Shown one piece after another: positions 16,801 through 24,108 of a DNA stretch of 45,534 nt. Each line of letters starts with the position of its first letter. The first letter of the stretch is position 1. Origin of the DNA: Xenococcaceae cyanobacterium MO_167.B27 (lineage in GTDB: Bacteria > Cyanobacteriota > Cyanobacteriia > Cyanobacteriales > Xenococcaceae); the NCBI GenBank assembly GCA_030065935.1, contig JASJCP010000058.1, positions 1-45,534 on the forward strand, given 5' to 3'. The position numbers were made by a program, and so were the translations under genes. The notes beneath the pieces are model-generated. The model searched no databases, was not told where the DNA came from, and worked only from the letters and a program-made list of their open reading frames with translations.

Positions 16801-17067
16801 CCAGCACCCAACTTACCTTTAACTGCTGAAGCATTGCTTGGTGATGGAAAACCTATCACGCCTAATAATTCTGGGTTAAATAATCCGCAAACAAGCCAGA
16901 ATAATACATTTCAAGTTCAACCAATTAAAACTTCTGTAGGGGATATTTATCCAGCTAGGGGAATCATTAAAACTGAAGATGGCAGAGTAATTTTAACTGC
17001 TTATCCCACTAGCAATAATGCTACTCGTACTCCTAGCAATACAGCAAATTGTCATCAAATACAATAG
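13849..17067 (+). CDS. two-partner-secretion exoprotein (filamentous hemagglutinin type)
   Basis: The 1072-residue protein has a Sec signal peptide (about 1-23, ending PAEA), then a TPS domain (about 24-270) with [28 protein letters not shown], the filamentous-hemagglutinin N-terminal signature. Residues about 334-790 are seven near-identical 65-residue repeats plus a partial one (units like [25 protein letters not shown]), expected to build a beta-helix. The C-terminus has the cyanobacterial pattern [19 protein letters not shown]. Such proteins cross the outer membrane through a TpsB/Omp85 partner and act in adhesion. No TpsB gene is in the window. A GTG one codon earlier is an alternative start. 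Confidence 0.88.
   Translation: [1072 protein letters not shown]
14848..16273 (+). repeat. 195-bp in-frame tandem repeats in the exoprotein gene
   Basis: The phrase encoding TTNLxLTNGG begins at 14848, 15043, 15238, 15433, 15628, 15823, 16018 and 16213. Every interval is exactly 195 bp (65 codons), with no indels. Units differ by scattered substitutions and some neighbours share long identical blocks, as expected from unequal crossing-over or gene conversion. Confidence 0.9.
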
Positions 17068-17194
17068 CGATCGCTGATCCTATTGCTACAAGTCCGGATT
17101 TGTGGCAACACTCCCATAAAGTCTTCACAAGTTACTCAAACTGTTTTGCTAGTTTAAAACTGAGAGAGGTTTTAGACAAAGGAGGGTTAACAGT

Positions 17195-17702
17195 ATGAAA
17201 AAGAGCTTTTTTCAATAGTCGGTTTTCCTATTTGGCAAGATACTGTGCGATCGCAGCCCTAACGGTGGGGGGATTGTGGCTATTCTCTAATACAGTATTA
17301 GCTAATACCACCGATTTTGTCCAAAAAATCAACAACCTCAAGCGATCGGGTCAAAATTGGATTGAAATCGATCTTAGCGATCAACATTTATTTGCTTGGG
17401 AAGGGGGAAATCAAACATTTACGTCAATTATTTCCACTGGTAAAGCTACAACTCCAACTCATCCAGGGATTTACAATATTCAAAGAAAATATCCTCAAGA
17501 TAGAATGCGTGGCGCAGACTACGATGTTCCAGATGTTCCTAACGTGCTTTACTTTGATCGCGGTTATGCCATTCATGGTGCATACTGGCACAATAATTTT
17601 GGGACCCCAGTTAGTCATGGTTGCATTAATCTTCCCCTTAATAATGCTCAATGGTTATTTGATTGGACAAAAATAGGAACACCTGTAATTATTCATGATT
17701 GA
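17195..17702 (+). pseudogene. L,D-transpeptidase (YkuD) with a frameshift at a T6 run
   Basis: The 156-codon open frame from TTG 17232 encodes a YkuD domain: IEIDLSDQHLFAWEGG, then the catalytic block with His in YAIHGAYWHNNFG and SHGCINLPL (nucleophile Cys). These enzymes form 3-3 cross-links in peptidoglycan or attach proteins to it. An ideal start, AGGAGG then ATG at 17195, lies upstream in another frame and hits TAG after seven codons. If one T of the T6 run at 17207-17212 is dropped, the frames join into MKKSFFNSRFSYLARYCAIA plus a hydrophobic stretch ending VLANTT, a normal signal peptide. So this is a frameshift mutation, a sequencing error, or a gene read by slippage on T6. Confidence 0.75.
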
Positions 17703-17860
17703 CACTGTGGTTTCTTAAATCAAAAGGTAAATTCCGATTAATTCTGCGTCCACGTCTAACTCTACGTTGCAAAGCTCTACCACTAACATTTTTAACAACC
17801 TTTCCACCTTTAATGACGGCAGAACCAAGACGTTCTTTTATCTCTCTTCCGCGAGAAGAC
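17689..17860 (-). pseudogene. possible 3' fragment of an unidentified gene
   Basis: This minus-strand frame encodes a very basic tail (EIKERLGSAVIKGGKVVKNV then RALQRRVRRGRRINRNL) and overlaps the end of the L,D-transpeptidase by 14 bp, tail to tail. Upstream it runs into the dispersed repeat at about 17862-17935, where no sensible N-terminus is seen. The composition looks coding, but I do not know the family. It may be a gene cut by the repeat. Confidence 0.3.
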
Positions 17861-17861
17861 C

Positions 17862-17935
17862 CCCATGTCCCATGGTGGGACTCCCGCGTATAAACACTTG
17901 GGGAAACCCCAAGTGAGCTGCCCCTCATGAATCGC
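17862..17935. repeat. dispersed repeat with nested hairpins
   Basis: It contains CCCATGTCCCATGGTGGGAC, then CACTTGGGGAAACCCCAAGTG (10-bp stem) and CCCCTCATGAAT. A related segment is at 13046-13105, and the CCCCTCATAA motif recurs near 23345. It is probably a non-coding repeat family of this genome. Confidence 0.45.
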
Positions 17936-18033
17936 GGGCAAAATTAAAAGAATCACAGCACGTGCTTAGAAAAATTTGACTTTTCTCTAATTAATTTTTA
18001 AAGTATTCTTGTAGGTCAATATGTTTTTCCGCC

Positions 18034-18114
18034 ATGATAGTAATGAATTGGGAGTACAAGTTACTGCCAACGCCAGAACAAAAAGAATATATAGAGCATA
18101 CTTTAGATGTATGT
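18034..18114 (+). pseudogene. tnpB 5' fragment (5' exon of the group II intron)
   Basis: It encodes MIVMNWEYKLLPTPEQKEYI and then EHTLDVC, the conserved first 27 residues of IS200/IS605 TnpB (normally continuing R-x-x-x-N-Y/W-A-L). At the Cys codon the homology stops and a group II intron starts with GTGCGAC. After the intron the rest of tnpB is absent. Confidence 0.75.
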
Positions 18115-19197
18115 GTGCGACTCGTTTCAGCTAACTACAATTGGTAACACAATTTAGGAACACTGAAGGTATTTTTCAATAGAACCTTGAAAATACAATA
18201 ACTCTAGTAATTATGCAGGTTAAATTCCTGCCGACTAATGAGAAGTTTGAATCCATCTCCTACCTGCTGCTGAGTAACATCTCAGTGGTGGGAAGCTAGG
18301 AGAAAAGCGGATAGCTAATAGCCAAAATTGGTAACTCCGCAAGGGAAATTGTCGTGCGACCTGTTCCTAGTAGGAGCTTCTAGAAACTAGAAAGGTATGG
18401 CTAGGGTGGTATGCTCAAGTAAGAATCTTGGAGAATATCATAACTGTTCCTTGGATGGAAGTGTAAGTCTTCCCCTTCAGAGTTAGAAGTGACTCCTTAT
18501 CTGACCACGGCGAAATTAATCACTAGACCGAAGCTGGTATCAGGGCAGAATCAGAGGCGAATCAGATTAGCCACACTGCTGCTAATAGGGAGATACTATG
18601 GTGAACTTAATGTGAAGCACCTAAAAAAGCGTCCTATCCCTAGAAGGGAATCTGTATATATCCCTATCTTGCCATCTACAAACCCGCAGCATTTCTCAAT
18701 GATAGCTGCTTAACTCAGGGTTGATGTGCGGGCGAAATGGTGACACCTAAAGTATCAAAACAATCTCAGGAACGGAACAGGGAAAAACGTCGCTGACTTC
18801 ATAGGGTTGACAACCTATGTGGGAGACAGTGATTAACTCATCTTAGGAATGCGACGGGTAGGATGTGGGAACAAAATTGCCCACAGCGACTAGAAACCCA
18901 ATAAGTCTAATGAATGATCACAGTTAGACACATTACTACTTATACTCTTAGGGAAAGGGTGTAGTAACAGTGAACTATAGAACTAGCTCCCAGGTTCAAA
19001 ACAAGACAGGATTAGATTTAAGGGTGAAACACTGGCTCATTCATCTGGTCAACAGAAAAGAGTTTGTGAAGGGGATTTTAAAACATCATTATTGGTGTTT
19101 AGTTGCCCACAGTCGCCAGGAGCGTAGTGCAGGGAAAGCTTGCACGCTACGTTTTGAAGCAGAGGTGCTCTCTGGTAACAGAGACATCGACTGTAAC
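18115..19197 (+). other. group II intron without an intact ORF
   Basis: The 5' end is GTGCGACTCGTTTCAGC (GUGYG consensus). The 3' part has a domain V hairpin at about 19120-19155 (GAGCGTAGTGC, AGG, GAAA loop, then GCACGCTACGTTTT, with the catalytic AGC at the base), followed by domain VI (GCAGAGGTGCTCTCTGG, then TAACAGAGAC) and a terminal AC at 19196-19197. Domains I-IV look structured but hold no reverse transcriptase or maturase. The most open frame (about 18970-19200) shows no RT motifs and runs through domain V. At about 1083 nt it is an ORF-less derivative that would need a maturase in trans. Its exons are unrelated: tnpB on the left, antisense adh on the right. Exact ends are uncertain by a few bases. 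Confidence 0.75.
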
Positions 19198-19357
19198 TAA
19201 TTCCCCATTCATTCTCTAGCATACTTAAGTCACTGTGACAGATACCGCAGTATTCTACATCGATTTCTACTTCTTCACTTCCCAATGCACCTGGGTCATA
19301 TTCAAAAGGTTCTAATTTTCCCCCTGGTTTTTGTACTGCATAAGCTTTAATAGTCAT
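19198..19357 (-). pseudogene. zinc alcohol dehydrogenase N-terminal fragment
   Basis: It encodes [20 protein letters not shown] and then [20 protein letters not shown] and ENEWGI, the first 53 residues of a medium-chain alcohol dehydrogenase of the cinnamyl-alcohol-dehydrogenase type, with the zinc ligand Cys of GICHSD. Homology stops exactly at the group II intron end. The family continues NEWGxTxYP, and the first exon base fits an ACN Thr codon. Catalytic and cofactor domains are missing, so it is non-functional. The start codon and upstream region are intact and may still be transcribed toward the intron. Confidence 0.8.
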
Positions 19358-19783
19358 GATTGAAAAATCCCTGTGTTAACTAAATAGTCAAAATAATATT
19401 CGCAGACAACAACAAATAACCACAAATAAATCACAGATCGAATCAATGTAAAGAATGAGTCAAGATTATGATCTAGAAATAAGAGATTAAAAATTAACTA
19501 TGACTACAGTACCAACATCTTTGAATAAGAATCAATTACCAGACGGCTTAAAAACTCCTGCATTATTTCAGTTAATCAATTGGATTGCTCGCCCTTTTGA
19601 GTATTTAGAAGAATGCACAGAGAAATATGGAGATATCTTTACTATGAGGCTATTTGGCTTTCCTCCACTAGTCTTTATAGCCAATCCTCAAGGAATTAAA
19701 CAGATTTTCAGTGCTGATGCCCAATGCTTTGATGTGGGACGTACTAACGATCTAGCTCGTCCTATATTAGGGGATAACTCTAT

Positions 19784-20240
19784 CTGTAATCCGTCAGAGG
19801 ACTCCAGACCTTACTCGGTAGAGTTAGCGGGTAACGAGTTACGGCAAGGTTTGTCGGTTTACACATTAGATACAGAATCTTTATAGATCAAGGTGTTTGA
19901 GCGTTATATAATTTTTCTAGAAGGTTTAACCAGCCGTGAAATAAGGACGACGGAGAAAATACCAAACATATTGGCGCGCCCGCTTAACTAGAATGGTTAT
20001 TTGTACCTTGAAAGATGAATACATGGGTTGCGACAAGAAAAACTGTTGTCGCGTAAAAGTATTCCAGTGTCAGGATTAGAGTAATTGCTCGTGTCTGCTG
20101 TCGGCCAGCCAGTGGACTTTAAACTAAAATGCTTGTGGAATCGGTCTGACGGGGGCAAGATGTTCGAGTTTTGTCTAGTTAAGAGGTTGTGAAGCAAGAA
20201 TCGTGCGATAAACTGCTTGCGGTTAGCGCATGAGTGTCAA
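19784..20240 (+). mobile_element. 457-bp IS200/IS605-type element without tnpB
   Basis: Bounded by the two P450 pieces. The right 110 bp (about 20132-20240: GGAATCGGTCTGACGGGGGC, AAGAGGTTGTGAAGCAAGAA, terminal GAGTGTCAA) correspond to the right end that follows tnpB in cyanobacterial IS605-group elements; the same block with changes follows the tnpB remnant at 31752-31839. The inner 350 bp has no ORF and no tnpA or tnpB sequence; it contains a CGACA/TGTCG hairpin. This is a non-autonomous derivative. Confidence 0.75.
20132..20240 (+). ncRNA. TnpB reRNA-like right end inside the P450 gene
   Basis: In IS200/IS605 elements TnpB uses an RNA made from the element's right end, with the guide supplied by DNA just beyond it. 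This intact-looking right end finishes in GTCAA at 20240, so the guide would be P450 sequence from 20241. There is no TnpB here to use it. Expression is inferred, not shown. Confidence 0.5.
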
Positions 20241-20430
20241 ACTCTTAATGGATGGAACTCGTCATAAGAGAGAACGTAAATTACTGATGCCTCCTTTTCA
20301 TGGAGAGAGAGTAAAATCCTACGCGGAGTCAATCTGTAAAATAACTGAACAAGTAGCTTCTCGTTGGGAAATCGATCGACCTTTTATTGCCAGAAATGCT
20401 AGCCAAGAAATCACTCTTAAAGCAATTATG

Positions 20431-20654
20431 TTGAACTCATATTTCGCACCTAGATACAAAATAGCCTGAAACTCAAGTTTCAGGCTAAAACAGTAAGTCT
20501 ATTTTAATAGACTATAAATTTTATGAAACCTAGATAGATTGAAGTCCTCTTGAGAGTACACAGGTAGTATCAGCCAAGAAATTTATTTCTTGGTAATGTA
20601 TCGCACTGGTGCAAGATATGAGTTTAATGTAATGTTCTATCTTTACTTGTACTG
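20431..20654. other. short gap with three hairpins
   Basis: It contains a 12-bp perfect hairpin (20462-20473 with 20476-20487, TAGCCTGAAACT), GTCTATTTTAATAGAC near 20497-20512, and a 20-bp palindrome CCAAGAAATTTATTTCTTGG at 20574-20593. The last, with flanks, recurs at 6894-6918. These may be ends of the element that cut off the P450 gene. Confidence 0.5.
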
Positions 20655-21281
20655 CTATAACTTTTGACGCAATTGTCGAATAGCTGTACTGGTATTGCGA
20701 GTCTCTGCAACTTTAAAACAATCAGAAATTAAATTTAAAACCTCAATATCAGGAAAATAGCGACTGGAATTATTTACTGTGTAGCGATCGCCCTCTAAGC
20801 GATAAATCGTCACAACATCATTTTTAAATAACCAAACTTCAGGTACTTTATAGACTAAGTAATCATTGACATCTGTATAGCTGGTAATATCAACTTCTAT
20901 GATTAAATCTGGTGCTGGTTCAGTTTCCCAGTTAATTCTTTTTTTCCCCGAAGCTGCTTGCCAATTGTCGATATAAAAACAGTAATCTGGTTCAATACCG
21001 CTTCTTTGAGGCAATTTCATCGTCACAGGAGTAAATGCTTCATACTCTTTACCTAAATGGTCAAGTATGGTTGTCACAACAGTAGCAATTATGTGAACAT
21101 TACGTCCATGTTCGGGTAAGGGACTCATTAACCAAATCTCTCCAAGACGATATTTTAAACGAGGAATAGAGCGATCGCCTAATTGCTGGCTTAAAGTCTC
21201 GTAATCATCCCAACTACCAGGTATTTGAAATACGGCTCCTGGTGGTATTTCGATCTTTTCTGGGGAAATAACGGCATACAT
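20655..21281 (-). CDS. Uma2-family (DUF820) nuclease-like protein
   Basis: The 208-residue protein starts at the ATG at 21281; a TTG two codons earlier is possible. It shows the Uma2 pattern: PRLKYRLGEIWLMSPLPEHG, then IEPDYCFYI and APDLIIEVD, which supply the D and E-x-D of a PD-(D/E)XK-type site, and VPEVWLF. Uma2 proteins are greatly expanded in cyanobacteria; their biological role is not settled, and endonuclease activity is inferred from the fold. It is monocistronic, flanked by element debris downstream and heptameric repeats upstream. Confidence 0.85.
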   Translation of the reverse strand: MYAVISPEKIEIPPGAVFQIPGSWDDYETLSQQLGDRSIPRLKYRLGEIWLMSPLPEHGRNVHIIATVVTTILDHLGKEYEAFTPVTMKLPQRSGIEPDYCFYIDNWQAASGKKRINWETEPAPDLIIEVDITSYTDVNDYLVYKVPEVWLFKNDVVTIYRLEGDRYTVNNSSRYFPDIEVLNLISDCFKVAETRNTSTAIRQLRQKL

Positions 21282-21293
21282 AGTCAATGATTA

Positions 21294-21475
21294 ATGGTTG
21301 GTTGTTAGTGGTTAGTTGTTAGTGGTTAGTTGTTAGTCGTTACTCGTTAGTGGTTAGTGGTTATAATTCATCCTTCCTCCCTATCTGAAAGATAAATTAT
21401 GAGGGATAAGAAGTGAGGAGTGAGCATTGGGGATTAATTGTTATTACTTATTACTTATTACTTATTACTTTCTTC
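21294..21475. repeat. heptameric repeats (TTAGTTG and TTATTAC types)
   Basis: The first block (21294-21362) is degenerate GGTTAGT/TGTTAGT units; the second (21439-21472) is several TTATTAC-type units. Both are 7-bp periodic. The TTATTAC type recurs at 23273-23292 and 26783-26811. Confidence 0.8.
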
Positions 21476-21497
21476 ATCCTCCTTCATCATTGATCCT

Positions 21498-23171
21498 TTA
21501 AGCTCTGACTTCTGCTAGATAGCGGTGGACGAACATAATCGCAATTGAACCTTCTCCCACACCTGAAGCTACCCTTTTAACAGATTGATGGCGGACATCT
21601 CCTGCTACGAAGATACCAGGGACACTACTTTCTAGTAAGAAAGGCTCCCGCTCTAAATGCCAACCCGAAGAGCGTTTGCCATTTTGTTTTAAATCTGCAC
21701 CAGTCAGAATATAACCCCGTTTGTCTCTAGCAACGACTCCTTCTAACCAGTTGGTTTCGGGTTGTGCGCCAATAAAGATAAAGAGGGATGAGGTATTAAC
21801 AGTTTCTTTTTCTCCTGTATCGTTGTGTAGCAGGGTAATAGCTTCGAGGTTGCTTTCTCCTTTGACTTCTACTACCTCAGTACGCACCATCACTTCAATG
21901 TTAGGGGTAGATGCAATCTGATCGATCAAGTATTGGGACATACTCTTAGTTAGGGAGTCTCCTCTAACTAACATGGTTACTTTGCTAGCATACTGAGAAA
22001 AGTACATTGCAGCCTGTCCTGCTGAGTTTGCGCCACCAATAAGATAGATGTGTTCATTTTTACAGGCGATCGCTTCTGTTTTGGCTGCACCGTAGTAAAC
22101 ACCTCTTCCTGTAAGTTTTTCGCAACCAGGGATATTTAGTCTGCGCCAAGATACTCCTGTAGCTAGTAACAAGGCGTGACAAGTTATTTCGCTACCATCT
22201 GCTAGAGTGACAATGCGATAGGAGTTTTCTACCCTGACCCCAACTGCTTCTTGAGGTGTCAGGATTTCTACACCAAATCTTTTGGCTTGGGTTACTCCTC
22301 TTCTGGCTAAATCTCCCCCACTAAGTCCCACGGGAAAGCCGAGATAGTTTTCAATACGAGAACTCGATCCTGCTTGTCCTCCTGGTGCTTGTCTTTCAAT
22401 CATCACGGTGCTTAAACCTTCGGAAGCACCATAAACCGCAGCAGCTAATCCAGCAGGTCCTCCTCCCACAATTACTAAGTCGTAAAAGGGTTGTTCTGCT
22501 TGGGTTTGTAAGCCGATTTTTTCTGCTAGTTGGATATTTGTTGGTTGTTGTAATTGTTGACCGTCCCCTAAAATAACTAGAGGTAGTTGGGGTTTTTCTG
22601 CTTTATTTGCTACATAATCAACTAATTTCTGGGCTTCAGCTTCTTGTTCAATATCTAACCACTGGTAAGGAATTTGATTGCGGGCGAGAAAGTCTTTAAC
22701 ATTGTGGGAACAGGGCGACCAGCGATCGCCCACTACCCTAATCCCTTCAAAGGCTGGACGATAAACCGATAACCAATCATCAAGTAAGTCATCCAGTACA
22801 GGATATAGTTGTTCTTCTGGAGGATCCCAAGGCTTGAGAAGATAGTAATCTAGTCTGGCGGAATTAATCGCCCGAATCGCTGCATTAGTATCCGCGTAAG
22901 CAGTCAGTAATACCCGTTTTGCTTCGGGAAACATATTACTAGCTTGTTCTATAAATTCTACCCCACTCATTTCTGGCATTCTTTGATCGCTTAGGAATAA
23001 AGCTACTGTTTCATTACGCAGCTTAAGTTGTTCTAAAGCTTCAATTGCGGATGCACCAGAATTAGCACGCACAATGCGAAAGCGATCTCCATATTGGGTT
23101 CTTAGGTCACGAGCGATCGCACGTAACACTTCTGGATCGTCATCTATAGTTAAAATTGCAGGTTTAGCCAT
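21498..23171 (-). CDS. response regulator fused to thioredoxin-reductase-like FAD domain
   Basis: The 557-residue protein has an N-terminal receiver domain (about 1-125; acidic pair in TIDDDPE, phospho-acceptor Asp62 in SDQRMP, LLTAY, Lys in LLKPWD). A thioredoxin-like middle follows (about 140-215, RWSPCSHNVKDFL), then a pyridine nucleotide-disulfide oxidoreductase (FAD motif VIVGGGPAGLAAAVYG, NADPH-side IGGANSAGQAAMYF, C-terminal GIFVAGDVRH). The redox CxxC of thioredoxin reductase is missing: the expected place reads GRGVYYGAAKTEA. This points to a flavin-based switch rather than a disulfide reductase. The fusion is known in cyanobacteria and other bacteria. Function not established. Confidence 0.85.
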   Translation of the reverse strand: MAKPAILTIDDDPEVLRAIARDLRTQYGDRFRIVRANSGASAIEALEQLKLRNETVALFLSDQRMPEMSGVEFIEQASNMFPEAKRVLLTAYADTNAAIRAINSARLDYYLLKPWDPPEEQLYPVLDDLLDDWLSVYRPAFEGIRVVGDRWSPCSHNVKDFLARNQIPYQWLDIEQEAEAQKLVDYVANKAEKPQLPLVILGDGQQLQQPTNIQLAEKIGLQTQAEQPFYDLVIVGGGPAGLAAAVYGASEGLSTVMIERQAPGGQAGSSSRIENYLGFPVGLSGGDLARRGVTQAKRFGVEILTPQEAVGVRVENSYRIVTLADGSEITCHALLLATGVSWRRLNIPGCEKLTGRGVYYGAAKTEAIACKNEHIYLIGGANSAGQAAMYFSQYASKVTMLVRGDSLTKSMSQYLIDQIASTPNIEVMVRTEVVEVKGESNLEAITLLHNDTGEKETVNTSSLFIFIGAQPETNWLEGVVARDKRGYILTGADLKQNGKRSSGWHLEREPFLLESSVPGIFVAGDVRHQSVKRVASGVGEGSIAIMFVHRYLAEVRA

Positions 23172-23306
23172 TTTTAAAGAAAGAATGAAAAATCAAGGAT
23201 GAAGGACTCAGAAGGGACTCAGAATAAAGGATGAAGAACTCAGAAGGATTAAGGAGCAAGGATAAATACCTCTTACTTATTACTTATTACCTCACTCCTC
23301 TCACCG

Positions 23307-23343
23307 AAGGTGCGCGTTCGGTGAAGGGCGACGAAGTCTAGCG
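23307..23343 (+). repeat. 37-bp repeat, inverted copy at 26692-26728
   Basis: It begins AAGGTGCGCGTTCGGTGAAG and its exact reverse complement is at 26692-26728. The two perfect copies bracket 3.3 kb holding the ABM, GUN4 and GAF genes. It is more GC-rich than its surroundings and is probably a dispersed genome repeat. Confidence 0.85.
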
Positions 23344-23375
23344 ACCCCTCATAACTCATCCCTCATAATTCATCC

Positions 23376-24023
23376 CTAGACTCCTACGCTCCCACTAACT
23401 ACATTCACCACTTGGTAGAGATGAAATTCATTTTCTGCAATACCTTCCCAATAAGGGGATTCTGAACCAAAGCCAGGTTTTTGGCGGAGTTCTTCAATTG
23501 CTTCTTTATTTTCCCACTGTCCGTAATTAATCACGCGACTACCGTCTAAACTACGGTGAAAAGTAGCAGAAATTAAACCAGCTACATTCATGGCGGGTTT
23601 AATGTGTTCTTTTGCTAACTCTACCATTTGGGGTTGATTTTCGGGTTTCATACTAAATTCTGCAAAGTGAACCCAGTATTCTCCTTCTTTTATCTGGGGA
23701 GTGCCTACTTTAGATTCAGAAGTTACAATTTCATAGATGTGGGCATCTGGTTGACCAAAAGTAAATAATTTTGCTGCTTTCTTTTGTATTTCCCCATTAT
23801 TTCTAAAAGCGTTAAAATCTTCCATACTCTCCCACTGAGCATAGTTAGCTACTTTTTCTCCATCAATACTTTTGTGCAAGTTAGCGGATACAAAACCAGG
23901 TTGAGTTTTTATTACTGGTAGCAATTCTTGGATAGTATCAATCAATTCATCTTGCTTAGATGACTCAACAGCAAAAATAATGATTACTGTAGTCAATTTA
24001 TTGTCTAAAGAAAGAGTAGTCAT
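23376..24023 (-). CDS. tandem antibiotic-biosynthesis-monooxygenase (ABM) domain protein
   Basis: The 215-residue protein has two ABM (dimeric alpha-beta barrel) domains, about residues 10-100 and 115-205. Each has the family pattern: GFVSANLHKSIDGEKVANYAQWES in the first, GLISATFHRSLDGSRVINYGQWEN in the second (key residues H-S-x-D-G and Y-x-Q-W). ABM domains normally dimerise, so the tandem makes an intramolecular pair. Members act on quinones or heme or have unknown function. It lies upstream of the response regulator-reductase fusion on the same strand, separated by repeats. The substrate is unknown. Confidence 0.8.
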   Translation of the reverse strand: MTTLSLDNKLTTVIIIFAVESSKQDELIDTIQELLPVIKTQPGFVSANLHKSIDGEKVANYAQWESMEDFNAFRNNGEIQKKAAKLFTFGQPDAHIYEIVTSESKVGTPQIKEGEYWVHFAEFSMKPENQPQMVELAKEHIKPAMNVAGLISATFHRSLDGSRVINYGQWENKEAIEELRQKPGFGSESPYWEGIAENEFHLYQVVNVVSGSVGV

Positions 24024-24108
24024 TTTTTGATAAAAGACTGTTTATGTAACAGTTGCTAGTTGTTGATTGTTGATGGTTAGCAGTTGATTGTTGATTGTTA
24101 ATTGTTAA

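Larger units (their letters stand above)
19500..20430 (+). pseudogene. cytochrome P450 (CYP110-like), split and truncated
   Basis: The first part (19500-19783) encodes MTTVPTSLNKNQLPDGLKTP then YGDIFTMRLFG and GRTNDLARPILGDNS. The second part (20241-20430) continues [20 protein letters not shown] (the conserved P450 helix C WxxxRK-like region) to QEITLKAIM. Joining 19783 to 20241 gives GDNSILLMDG in frame, which fits the family spacing, so a 457-bp element sits cleanly inside. The gene is also cut after residue about 160: the I helix, ExxR and heme-binding Cys are absent. It is therefore dead regardless of the insertion. Confidence 0.85.

Noticed and set aside
18970-19200. A 76-codon frame as the group II intron maturase
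   Set aside because: No reverse transcriptase or X-domain motifs, and it runs through the domain V hairpin.
19776-20246. AACTCT on both sides of the element in the P450 as a target-site duplication
   Set aside because: Removing one copy puts a stop in the P450 frame (TCT TAA). IS200/IS605 elements make no duplication, and the 19784-20240 border restores the frame.
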